The position numbers and the translations under genes were made by a program. The notes under the pieces were generated by a model. It was given only the letters and a program-made list of their open reading frames with translations, did not search any database and was not told the origin of the DNA. Below are positions 1 through 5,679 of a DNA stretch of 5,679 nucleotides, in pieces. This stretch comes from Nitrospirota bacterium. GTDB taxonomy: Bacteria; Nitrospirota; 9FT-COMBO-42-15; HDB-SIOI813. The DNA lies in assembly GCA_023248365.1 (NCBI GenBank), contig JAHFER010000119.1, forward strand, positions 1-5,679, in the 5' to 3' direction. Positions within the stretch are counted from its first letter, which is position 1, and each line of letters starts with the position of its first letter.

Positions 1-1
1 T

Positions 2-1060
2 GAAAAGACCATAACCGGTGTATCAAGCGGCACTGTAGAGCCATTAAGAAGGGTAAAACTCCAGGCATTGCTCCTGCTGAGGATTAAAAAGGTAAATTTT
101 AAAGAAGGAGACCGGGTTAAAGAAGGCGAGGTAATAATTAAATTAGATGATACTGAACTAACAATAAAGCTTGAGCTTCAGAAGGCTGCCCTCACCACCT
201 CAGGATTACGACTCAGTGAATTAGGAGAACAATTCAGACTTGCCCGGCAAAACTTTGAAAGGACTAAGAAGTTATTTGAAGGAGGCGCCTTAGCTGACGC
301 CAGATTTGATGAAGTAAAGGGTCAGTTTACAACTACGGATAAGGCATTTGCTGTCGCTAAGAACGCTTTAACCGAGGCAAAACTGAGTGTAAGACTCACT
401 GAAGAGGAACTTGAAAAAACAAACATACGTGCCCCTTTTAACGGCCGGATATCCTTTTTAGATGCCACTCCAGGAGAATTACCATCTTTTGCAGGCACTG
501 AATCAGGAATTGTATCTTCTCAGAGCATATCAGCGGCCAATCAACTAAAACCATTCTGTGAAGTTATTGATGATTCGGTGTTGAAGGTTAAGGTACCATT
601 TGATGAGGTTGATGCCACTAAGATAAAAATGGGGCAGGAAACACGTGTAATAAGTGATACTGTTCCAGGCATGGTCTTTAAAGGCAAAGTAATATATGTA
701 TCTCCTGTTGTATCAAAGACCCTCGAACAGAACCGTACTGTTGATGTAGAAGTGGCTGTAAATAAGGCTGACAAAGAAAGACTTCCTGTTGGTGCATCAG
801 TAGATGCGGAGATAATCCTGCATATTGAAAAAGATGTAATTTTAGTTCCAACAAATACAATTATTGAAAAAGATGAGAAAAAATTTGTGTACACAATAGA
901 AGAGAATATTATAAAAAAGAGGTTTATCAAGACAGGTATCTCAAGCTGGGAATCTACTCAAATACTTGAAGGGTTGAAAGAAGGAGACCCGGTTATAACT
1001 TCATTGGATATAGAAGGCATTAAAGAAGGAAAAAAGGTGAAGATAGAGAATGGAGAGTGA
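2..1060 (+). CDS. Periplasmic adaptor subunit (HlyD/MacA-type membrane fusion protein), 5' partial
   Basis: The reading frame is open to the left edge, so the N-terminal signal or anchor segment is missing and 352 residues are visible. An in-frame TTG at 68 is not the start, because family-like sequence (SGTVEPLRRVKL) precedes it. Domain order fits an MFP adaptor. The first lipoyl half-motif (FKEGDRVKEGEVIIKLDD) is near residues 33-50 and an alpha-hairpin coiled coil near 51-138. The second lipoyl half (TNIRAPFNGRIS) is at 140-151, followed by a beta-barrel and a membrane-proximal domain ending in KIENGE. Such adaptors bridge an inner-membrane pump to a TolC-like outer-membrane channel. The stop overlaps the downstream ATPase gene by 11 bp, so it probably works with that ABC pair as a MacA equivalent. 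One oddity is that ALLLLRI stands where a G-containing turn is usual. The family call is firm; the substrate is unknown. Confidence 0.93.
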   Translation, partial: EKTITGVSSGTVEPLRRVKLQALLLLRIKKVNFKEGDRVKEGEVIIKLDDTELTIKLELQKAALTTSGLRLSELGEQFRLARQNFERTKKLFEGGALADARFDEVKGQFTTTDKAFAVAKNALTEAKLSVRLTEEELEKTNIRAPFNGRISFLDATPGELPSFAGTESGIVSSQSISAANQLKPFCEVIDDSVLKVKVPFDEVDATKIKMGQETRVISDTVPGMVFKGKVIYVSPVVSKTLEQNRTVDVEVAVNKADKERLPVGASVDAEIILHIEKDVILVPTNTIIEKDEKKFVYTIEENIIKKRFIKTGISSWESTQILEGLKEGDPVITSLDIEGIKEGKKVKIENGE

Positions 1061-1742
1061 AAAATTAATATTATTAGAAGGTGTGACAAAGGTCTATGGT
1101 TCGGGGCCAACAAGGGTAGATGCACTCAATAATATAAACCTTAAAGTGTCACAGGGTGAATTTATATCAATTATAGGTCCCTCCGGCTCCGGTAAATCAA
1201 CTATCATGAACATCATCGGTTGCATTGACCGCCCCACAGCCGGAAGATATTTGCTGGAACAGATTGATGTCTCAAATTTTAAAGATGAAGAGCTTGCCCT
1301 GATCCGCAACAAAAAGATCGGCTTTGTCTTTCAGATGTTCAACCTGCTGCCCCGGCAAACTGCGCTCCAAAATGTTCAACTCCCGCTGCTGTATTCAGGT
1401 ATTAACCTAAAAGAACGTAAGGAGAGAGGATTATACATGCTCAGTAAGGTCGGGCTTGAGGGCCGCTGGCATCACCGTCCAAACGAGTTGTCCGGCGGAG
1501 AATGTCAGCGTGTGGCAGTAGCACGCGCATTGGTAAATAAACCTTCAATAGTACTTGCTGACGAGCCTACTGGGAATCTTGACAGTAAAAATAGTATAGA
1601 AATAATAAACCTCTTTAAGAGGCTTAATGAGGAAGAAGGAGTAACCCTGATAATGATTACCCATAATCCTGAGATTGCAAACGAAGCAAAGAGGCGGGTG
1701 TATATAAGGGACGGTAAGATTGAGGAAGATACATCCTTATGA
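1050..1742 (+). CDS. ABC transporter ATP-binding protein, MacB/LolD-type
   Basis: This 230-residue protein is a single complete nucleotide-binding domain of usual length for the MacB/LolD/FtsE group. It hydrolyses ATP on the cytoplasmic face to drive the adjacent permease. Visible motifs are Walker A GPSGSGKST (43-51), Q-loop Gln95 in FVFQMFNLLP, signature LSGGE (147-151) followed by CQRVAVARAL, Walker B IVLADE (167-172), D-loop NLD (176-178) and switch His205 in MITHN. The signature has Glu where Gln is commonest, and many MacB/LolD-type ATPases share this. The ATG at 1050 lies inside the adaptor gene, and the stop overlaps the permease start as ATGA, which indicates one transcript with coupled translation. 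In E. coli MacB the ATPase and permease are fused; here they are separate. LolD is an alternative relative, but the adaptor neighbour favours a MacAB-type exporter. Confidence 0.95.
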   Translation: MESEKLILLEGVTKVYGSGPTRVDALNNINLKVSQGEFISIIGPSGSGKSTIMNIIGCIDRPTAGRYLLEQIDVSNFKDEELALIRNKKIGFVFQMFNLLPRQTALQNVQLPLLYSGINLKERKERGLYMLSKVGLEGRWHHRPNELSGGECQRVAVARALVNKPSIVLADEPTGNLDSKNSIEIINLFKRLNEEEGVTLIMITHNPEIANEAKRRVYIRDGKIEEDTSL

Positions 1743-2947
1743 AGTTTATTGAATTTTTAAGAGTAGCCTTTGCATCAATCATAGAAAACAGCCTCCGTTC
1801 ATTTCTAACTATGTTAGGAATTATTATCGGAGTGGGTTCAGTAATTCTGCTGGTCTCAATGACAACGGGTTTCAGGGAATATCTTGTAGGACAATTCATG
1901 GGATTAGGGACAAATCTGATTATTGTAAATCCTGGTAAAACCGAGACTAAGGGACTTGGAAGTCCGGGTTTTGAAGGGGTACAGAAGATGACTAAATCAG
2001 ACACCATTGCTATCAAAAGAAACGCCACCAGCGTAGCAGCAGCATCTTCTCTTATTGTAGGTACTGCTGATGTACGCTACCTTGACAGAGAGAGACGGGT
2101 AATGATCGTCGGAACGGATGAAGCCTTTATAAAGGTAATAAATATAGGTGTGGACAGTGGAAGTTTCATCTCAGCCGATGATGTAGATGCATCAAGAAGG
2201 GTCTGCATGATAGGGCATATTGTAAAGAATGAACTTTTCAGGAGCAAAAATCCCCTTGGTGACATAATAAAGATCGGAGGTTCAGGATTCAGGGTCATTG
2301 GTATCATGGAACGGAAAGGGGCCTTCATGGGGACTGATAACTTCGACGACGTAGTATATATACCCGTATCTGCCGCTGAAAGGATTTTCAATACTGACAG
2401 GCTGTTAGGAATGAGGATTAAGGCGCGTAGTGCAGGAATGATAGAAGAGGCAAAGAGACAGATAACATCTATTCTTAAAAAAAGGCATAACAACAAAGAA
2501 GATTTCACGATTCTGACCCAAGAATCTCTCCTCTCAAGCCTCAATGCAATCCTAAAGACACTCTCAGCAGTACTTGCAGGCATCGCGGCAATATCATTAT
2601 TGGTAGGCGGAATAGGAATAATGAATATTATGCTCGTTTCAGTAAGAGAGCGGACACGCGAGATAGGAATAAGAAAGGCTGTAGGCGCTACTAAAAAAGA
2701 TATCTTACTCCAATTCCTGATTGAATCTATGATGCTAAGTCTTATGGGAGGGACAATAGGTATATTAATAGCATTCACCGGCGGGTTCATACTATCAAGA
2801 TTCATCCCACAAATGGCTCCTGTAATGGAATTATGGAATATTGCTTTAGCAACACTTTTTTCTGCATGTGTTGGAGTATTTTTTGGCGTATACCCTGCTT
2901 ACAGGGCAGCGAATCAGGAGATTATCGAGGCGCTGAGACATGAGTAA
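1739..2947 (+). CDS. ABC transporter permease, MacB family (FtsX-like, four TM helices)
   Basis: The 402-residue protein has the MacB permease layout. TM1 is near residues 20-43 (FLTMLGIIIGVGSVILLVS). A large periplasmic MacB_PCD-like domain spans about 44-270. TM2 (about 272-300), TM3 (about 322-357) and TM4 (about 366-388) form the C-terminal FtsX-like domain. The hallmark family stretch GIGIMNIMLVSVRERTREI (291-309), then GIRKAVGA, marks the cytoplasmic coupling region after TM2. The end VYPAYRAANQEIIEALRHE is also typical. It should act as a mechanotransmission-type exporter subunit: ATP hydrolysis by the partner ATPase drives periplasmic conformational change rather than transport through the membrane helices. 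That mechanism is known for MacB and is inferred here. Its ATG overlaps the ATPase stop by 4 bp. It is the last gene of the operon and converges on rplT. Peptide, macrolide or lipoprotein-like substrates cannot be told apart from sequence. Confidence 0.95.
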   Translation: MKFIEFLRVAFASIIENSLRSFLTMLGIIIGVGSVILLVSMTTGFREYLVGQFMGLGTNLIIVNPGKTETKGLGSPGFEGVQKMTKSDTIAIKRNATSVAAASSLIVGTADVRYLDRERRVMIVGTDEAFIKVINIGVDSGSFISADDVDASRRVCMIGHIVKNELFRSKNPLGDIIKIGGSGFRVIGIMERKGAFMGTDNFDDVVYIPVSAAERIFNTDRLLGMRIKARSAGMIEEAKRQITSILKKRHNNKEDFTILTQESLLSSLNAILKTLSAVLAGIAAISLLVGGIGIMNIMLVSVRERTREIGIRKAVGATKKDILLQFLIESMMLSLMGGTIGILIAFTGGFILSRFIPQMAPVMELWNIALATLFSACVGVFFGVYPAYRAANQEIIEALRHE

Positions 2948-2984
2948 CATGACAACTTATGAGGGGATCACACATATCAATGTA

Positions 2985-3059
2985 AACGTCATTCCCGTGA
3001 AAACGGGAATCCAGAATGCCGCCTATGCTCTGGATTCCCACTTTCGTGGGAATGACGTT
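2985..3059. repeat. Composite inverted repeat of two 8-bp GAAA-loop hairpins (REP/dRS3-like)
   Basis: Arms at 2985-3014 and 3030-3059 are inverted copies matching at 26 of 30 positions, around a 15-nt centre. Each arm is itself a perfect hairpin. The left stem is ATTCCCGT (2991-2998) with ACGGGAAT (3003-3010) and loop GAAA. The right stem is ATTCCCAC (3034-3041) with GTGGGAAT (3046-3053) and loop TTTC. All four arm differences are the innermost two base pairs, changed in a compensatory way. Both units fit ATTCCC-N8-GGGAAT, the pattern of the neisserial dRS3 repeat, and similar ATTCCCGCGAAAGCGGGAAT units occur in many genomes (from memory). It sits between the ends of two convergent operons, so it could stop or stabilise transcripts from both sides. 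Neither side has a T-run right after a stem, so an ordinary intrinsic terminator is not supported. I infer a dispersed intergenic repeat. Confidence 0.8.
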
Positions 3060-3083
3060 AGAAATGGTCTTTTCGGATAAAAA

Positions 3084-3440
3084 TCAGGCAGCAGCCGCTG
3101 TTACTGTTTGAACAACCTTTGCAAATCCAGCAGGATCATTAACTGCGAGGTCAGCAAGTACCTTCCTGTCCAATGTTATGCCGGCATTTTTAAGTCCGGC
3201 GATAAACCTGCTGTAAGAAAGTCCATGCTCTCTTATTGCTGCATTAATCCTGACAATCCAGAGACTCCTGAAACTTCTCTTTTTCTGTCTCCTGTCACGA
3301 TAGGAATAGGCCATGGCCTTATCAACTGCCTCTGTAGCAGTTCTATAAAGCCTGTGTTTTCCACCCCAATATCCCTTCGCAAGTTTTAATACCTTTTTCC
3401 TGCGCCTTCTTGTTTTCGGTCCACCTTTAGCTCGCGGCAT
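3084..3440 (-). CDS. rplT: 50S ribosomal protein L20
   Basis: The 118-residue product is full length for bL20, which binds 23S rRNA early in large-subunit assembly and in several bacteria represses its own operon. The sequence shows the very basic N-terminal tail MPRAKGGPKTRRRRKKVLKLAKGY, then TATEAVDKAMAYSYRDRRQKKR and the globular C-terminal part RINAAIREHGLSYSRFIAGLKNAGI...LDRKVLADLAVNDPAGF. The C-terminus has a short Ala-rich tail (TVTAAAA). The ATG at 3440-3438 follows a good Shine-Dalgarno GGGGAGGA (about 3452-3445). It is the last gene of thrS-infC-rpmI-rplT but is separated from rpmI by 202 bp filled with an inverted-repeat structure. That is unusually far for this pair, so its expression could be partly uncoupled from rpmI. 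Confidence 0.98.
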   Translation of the reverse strand: MPRAKGGPKTRRRRKKVLKLAKGYWGGKHRLYRTATEAVDKAMAYSYRDRRQKKRSFRSLWIVRINAAIREHGLSYSRFIAGLKNAGITLDRKVLADLAVNDPAGFAKVVQTVTAAAA

Positions 3441-3479
3441 CTAATCCTCCCCTTCTAAAAATTAATATTGTCAAAACCT

Positions 3480-3638
3480 AACCACAGAGCACTCAGAGAA
3501 AATATTAAATATAAAATTACTCTGTGCCCTCTAATTTAACAGCAATTCTTCTTACTTATCTTTCATTTCTATACTTTAGTAATTATTTATCCTTAGAGTT
3601 CACAGAGTTTTTATTTTTTCTCTGTGTACTCTGTGGTT
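3480..3638. repeat. Nested inverted repeat with four CACAGAG arms in the rpmI-rplT gap
   Basis: This AT-rich stretch fills most of the 202-bp gap between rpmI and rplT and encodes no protein. Outer arms at 3480-3501 and 3617-3638 are inverted copies matching at 20 of 22 positions (AACCACAGAG core). Inner arms at 3519-3534 (ACTCTGTGCCCTCTAA) and 3593-3608 (TTAGAGTTCACAGAGT) are inverted copies matching at 14 of 16. Neighbouring arms can also pair: AGAGTTCACAGAG (3595-3607) with CTCTGTGTACTCT (3620-3632) matches at 12 of 13. The region can therefore fold either as one long hairpin or as two local ones. CACAGAG-type repeats are common in intergenic DNA of several environmental bacterial lineages (from memory). 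A mobile-repeat origin (MITE-like) and a role in mRNA processing or L20 control are both possible. I see no transposase gene or clear target duplication. Confidence 0.7.
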
Positions 3639-3642
3639 TCAT

Positions 3643-3846
3643 CTAACTATACGGCAGAAGCTTATTTATTCTATCTTCGTTAGCCTTGTCAACAACTACA
3701 GCCTGCTTTAAAACCCTCTTTCTGCCGGAACTTTTATGTGTAAGCAGATGACTTCCGGACGCCTTACGCCTGACTAATTTACCGGTTCCGGTAACTTTAA
3801 AACGCTTTGCCGCACCCTTGTGCGTCTTAAGCTTTGTCTTGCTCAT
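3643..3846 (-). CDS. rpmI: 50S ribosomal protein L35
   Basis: The 67-residue basic protein matches bL35 in length and sequence, a late-assembling large-subunit protein. Typical stretches are MSKTKLKTHKGAAKRFKVTG (1-20), GKLVRRKASGSHLLTHKSSGRKR and the C-terminal INKLLPY. It starts at ATG 3846-3844, behind a Shine-Dalgarno AAGGGGGA (3858-3851) that lies inside the end of infC. The gene overlaps infC by 20 bp in another frame, so translation is probably coupled to IF3 synthesis. Its stop (TAG, 3645-3643) is followed within 5 bp by the outer arm of the palindromic element that separates it from rplT. Confidence 0.98.
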   Translation of the reverse strand: MSKTKLKTHKGAAKRFKVTGTGKLVRRKASGSHLLTHKSSGRKRVLKQAVVVDKANEDRINKLLPYS

Positions 3847-4456
3847 TTTTTCCCCCTTCTAATTCTATAATTATATTATCTTTTGCAGGTGCTTTTACTT
3901 CTGCACTAACCGTTGGACTCTGCTGTTTTTTGACTTTCACAACCTCTGCTTTAGGGCCTAATAGCATAGTCATATTATCCCCTTCCCTTTTCGGAGGCGA
4001 TTCGACAACTCCGACATCTTTAATACCCTCAATGAAGGCCACCATAATAGGATTTCCAATGCTGATATTTGCCCGTTCTCTTCCCCTGAATGTAACTGTT
4101 ATTTTAGCCTTATTTCTCTCTTCTAAAAATCTTATTACATTCTTTACCTTGATCTCTAAATCATGCTTGTCAACATAAGGTCTTACTTTAATCTCTTTTA
4201 ACTGCATACCCCTCTGATGCTGCCTTACGTTATGCTGTTTCTTAGCCTGCTCATACTTATATTTTCCAAAGTCCATAACACGGCAAACAGGCGGCTTAGC
4301 AGTAGGTGAAACCTCCACCAGGTCAAGCCCATAGTCTTCTGCTTTTTTTATGGCCTGATATGTAGGTAGTATCCCTACCTGTTCACCATCCGGACCTATA
4401 ACCCGAACCTCTTTAACTCTGATTTCTTTGTTTACTCTTACCTTTGGTTCAGCGAT
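3827..4456 (-). CDS. infC: Translation initiation factor IF-3, non-canonical ATC start
   Basis: IF3 binds the 30S subunit, checks the start codon-initiator tRNA match and blocks early 50S joining. From the ATC at 4456-4454 the product is 209 residues. The N-domain runs about 1-75 (VRVNKEIRVKEVRVIGPDGEQVGIL, then DLVEVSPTAKPPVCRVMDFGKYKYEQ), the basic linker about 71-90 and the C-domain about 90-170 (KEIKVRP, VTFRGRE, NMTMLLGPK). A roughly 35-residue low-complexity tail ends it, against a usual total near 175-180. The frame closes at TAA 4462-4460, and from there to GTG 4318 no ATG, GTG or TTG occurs; starting at GTG 4318 would remove half the N-domain. ATC sits 7 nt after AGAGGGGGG. Rare starts are a family trait: E. 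coli infC uses ATT, letting IF3 limit its own synthesis, and that is inferred here. It lies 46 bp after thrS and overlaps rpmI by 20 bp. Confidence 0.95.
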   Translation of the reverse strand: MAEPKVRVNKEIRVKEVRVIGPDGEQVGILPTYQAIKKAEDYGLDLVEVSPTAKPPVCRVMDFGKYKYEQAKKQHNVRQHQRGMQLKEIKVRPYVDKHDLEIKVKNVIRFLEERNKAKITVTFRGRERANISIGNPIMVAFIEGIKDVGVVESPPKREGDNMTMLLGPKAEVVKVKKQQSPTVSAEVKAPAKDNIIIELEGGKNEQDKA

Positions 4457-4463
4457 GACTTAT

Positions 4464-4472
4464 CCCCCCTCT
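4464..4472 (-). promoter_or_regulatory. Ribosome binding site that fixes the infC start
   Basis: On the minus strand this reads AGAGGGGGG and ends 7 nt before the ATC at 4456-4454. A strong Shine-Dalgarno at ideal spacing supports ATC as the initiation codon, since no usual start codon follows for more than 130 nt. It lies in the 46-bp thrS-infC gap. That gap is too short for a large structured leader such as the one controlling infC in Bacillus. Confidence 0.75.
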
Positions 4473-4502
4473 GAAAATCCCGGTTTTTATACATGGGATA
4501 CA

Positions 4503-5679
4503 TCAGGCCCTGCCGGCAATGTCCTTCTTTATCATATCTATTGCCGATGAAATGGAAATCGAGCCTATATCCCCCTCTACTCTCTTTCTTACAGAAACCG
4601 CCCCTGACTCAGCCTCTCTGTTGCCCACGATAAGCATATATGGAACCTTTTCCATCTGTGCCTCACGTATCTTATATCCAACCTTCTCATTTCTTGTATC
4701 AATCAATGCCCGTATATTTTCTTTGTTAAGAAGGCCTGCGATCTCTTCTGCATATACATTTTGTTTATCCGTTATTGGAAGTATCTTTGCCTGAACAGGG
4801 GCTATCCATGCCGGAAAGGCGCCGGCATAGTGTTCAATCAGTATGCCGAAGAACCTCTCTAAAGACCCCATAAGCGCCCTGTGGATCATAATCGGCTGAT
4901 ACTGCAAACCATCCTCGCCGGTATAGGTGAGGGAAAATCTCTCAGGCAGATTAAAATCAACCTGGATTGTAGAGCACTGCCATGCACGGTCTAACACATC
5001 CTTTATCTTTATATCTATTTTAGGCCCGTAAAATACACCTTCACCCGGGTCAATCTTATACTCAAGTCCCTTCTCCTGAAGCGCATTACTTAAGGCTGTA
5101 GTAGCCCTCTCCCAATTTTCAAGGGTTCCCACATATTTCTCAGGTCTTGTTGAAAGATATATATCATAATTATTAAATCCAAAGGCCCCTAACAAAAAGA
5201 CAGTAAAATCAAGTATAGAAGCAATTTCCTTCTCAAGCTGATCAGGACGGCAAAAAATATGGGCATCATCCTGAGTAAATCCCCTGACCCTTAGTAAACC
5301 ATGCAATACACCTGATCTTTCGTATCTGTATACAGTACCTAATTCAGCCCATCTTATGGGAAGGTCACGGTAACTGCGCATCTTTGTTTTATAAATAGTA
5401 ATATGAAAAGGACAGTTCATGGGTTTCAACTGAAACTCCTGCCCTTCTATATCAATAGGTGAATACATATTCGCACGGTAAAAATCTGTGTGACCGCTTG
5501 TATTCCAGAGATCAAGTTTGGCAACATGAGGTGTATACAATAAGTCATAACCGTGCTGTAGATGCTCATCCTTCCAGAAGTCTTCTATTATCTTGCGGGT
5601 TAAAGCGCCTTTTGGATGCCATAGTATTAATCCTGCACCGATTTCATCCTGTATACTGAACAGGTCTAATTCTCTTCCG
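4503..5679 (-). CDS. thrS: Threonine-tRNA ligase, partial (N-terminal part beyond window)
   Basis: This class II synthetase charges tRNA-Thr using threonine and ATP in the cytoplasm. The frame stays open through the right edge, and 391 residues are visible from GRELDLFSIQDEIGAGLILWHPKG to the stop at 4505-4503. The internal TTG at 5540 is not the start. Visible parts are the catalytic core and the C-terminal anticodon-binding domain (about 296-391: VQAKILPITD, LIDTRNEKVGYKIREAQ, VPYMLIVGNRE). The zinc ligands expected from E. coli Cys334, His385 and His511 are all present: Cys89 (KPMNCPFH), His140 (QDDAHIF) and His266 (MIHRALMGS). Motif 2 (YRYERSG, then LRVRGFTQDD) and motif 3 (MGSLERFFGILIEHYAG) are intact. 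The TGS and editing domains should lie outside. It is the first gene seen of thrS-infC-rpmI-rplT. No T-box or operator can be judged because the leader is outside the window. Confidence 0.98.
   Translation of the reverse strand, partial: GRELDLFSIQDEIGAGLILWHPKGALTRKIIEDFWKDEHLQHGYDLLYTPHVAKLDLWNTSGHTDFYRANMYSPIDIEGQEFQLKPMNCPFHITIYKTKMRSYRDLPIRWAELGTVYRYERSGVLHGLLRVRGFTQDDAHIFCRPDQLEKEIASILDFTVFLLGAFGFNNYDIYLSTRPEKYVGTLENWERATTALSNALQEKGLEYKIDPGEGVFYGPKIDIKIKDVLDRAWQCSTIQVDFNLPERFSLTYTGEDGLQYQPIMIHRALMGSLERFFGILIEHYAGAFPAWIAPVQAKILPITDKQNVYAEEIAGLLNKENIRALIDTRNEKVGYKIREAQMEKVPYMLIVGNREAESGAVSVRKRVEGDIGSISISSAIDMIKKDIAGRA

Noticed and set aside
101..996. Near-identical 20-mers at 101-120 and 977-996 (18 of 20 bases match)
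   Set aside because: Both are in the adaptor gene, in the same frame, and encode the recurring KEGDxV motif of this family. Similar protein motifs with the same codons explain the match.
2077..2805. Long minus-strand open frame of 242 codons opposite the permease gene
   Set aside because: It is the antisense shadow of a clear MacB-family permease, with no recognisable domain. The same applies to the antisense frames opposite the adaptor, rplT, infC and thrS.
2948..3083. Bidirectional intrinsic terminator between the permease gene and rplT
   Set aside because: Strong hairpins are present, but no T-run directly follows a stem on either strand. It is listed as a repeat, and a termination role is only a possibility.
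3469..3474. TTGACA (minus strand) as a -35 box for a separate rplT promoter
   Set aside because: At the expected 16-18 bp spacing downstream lies the Shine-Dalgarno region rather than a -10-like hexamer.
4316..4318. GTG as the infC start
   Set aside because: It cuts the conserved IF3 N-domain in the middle of LDLVEVSP, and the upstream frame encodes the missing half without interruption.
5538..5540. TTG as a start of a shortened thrS
   Set aside because: The frame continues upstream to the window edge with good threonyl-tRNA synthetase sequence (GRELDLFSIQDE), so the gene is simply cut by the edge.

Overview
The window holds two converging operons from a bacterium whose DNA is moderately AT-rich. 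No gene shows frameshifts or decay. The ribosomal proteins and IF3 look like those of Nitrospirota, deltaproteobacteria and related uncultured lineages. That is an impression from sequence style, not a search result, and phylum-level assignment is uncertain.

Left half, + strand (2-2947): a three-gene MacAB-type export operon. It encodes a periplasmic adaptor (cut by the left edge), a stand-alone ABC ATPase, and a four-helix MacB-family permease. The genes overlap by 11 bp and 4 bp, so translation is probably coupled. Unlike E. coli MacB, the ATPase and permease are separate polypeptides. Together they would form an ATP-driven inner-membrane complex that pushes a substrate through an adaptor tube to an outer-membrane TolC-like channel. 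The substrate cannot be read from the sequence, and no outer-membrane partner is in view.

Right half, - strand (5679 down to 3084): the classic translation operon thrS-infC-rpmI-rplT. thrS is cut by the right edge, and only its catalytic and anticodon-binding parts are visible. infC has no ATG, GTG or TTG that would give a complete protein. Its N-domain is intact only if translation starts at a non-canonical ATC at 4456-4454, which sits 7 nt behind a strong Shine-Dalgarno sequence. The infC 3' end overlaps rpmI by 20 bp.

Two palindromic non-coding elements flank rplT. The first (2985-3059) lies between the convergent operons. It is a pair of 8-bp hairpins with GAAA/TTTC loops in opposite orientation, and they differ from each other only by compensatory changes. 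The second (3480-3638) fills an unusually long, AT-rich rpmI-rplT gap with four alternating arms built on a CACAGAG core. Both look like dispersed intergenic repeats (REP/MITE-like).

I found no RNA gene, CRISPR array, transposase gene or convincing new multi-gene system. The points most worth checking are the infC start codon and the two palindromic elements.
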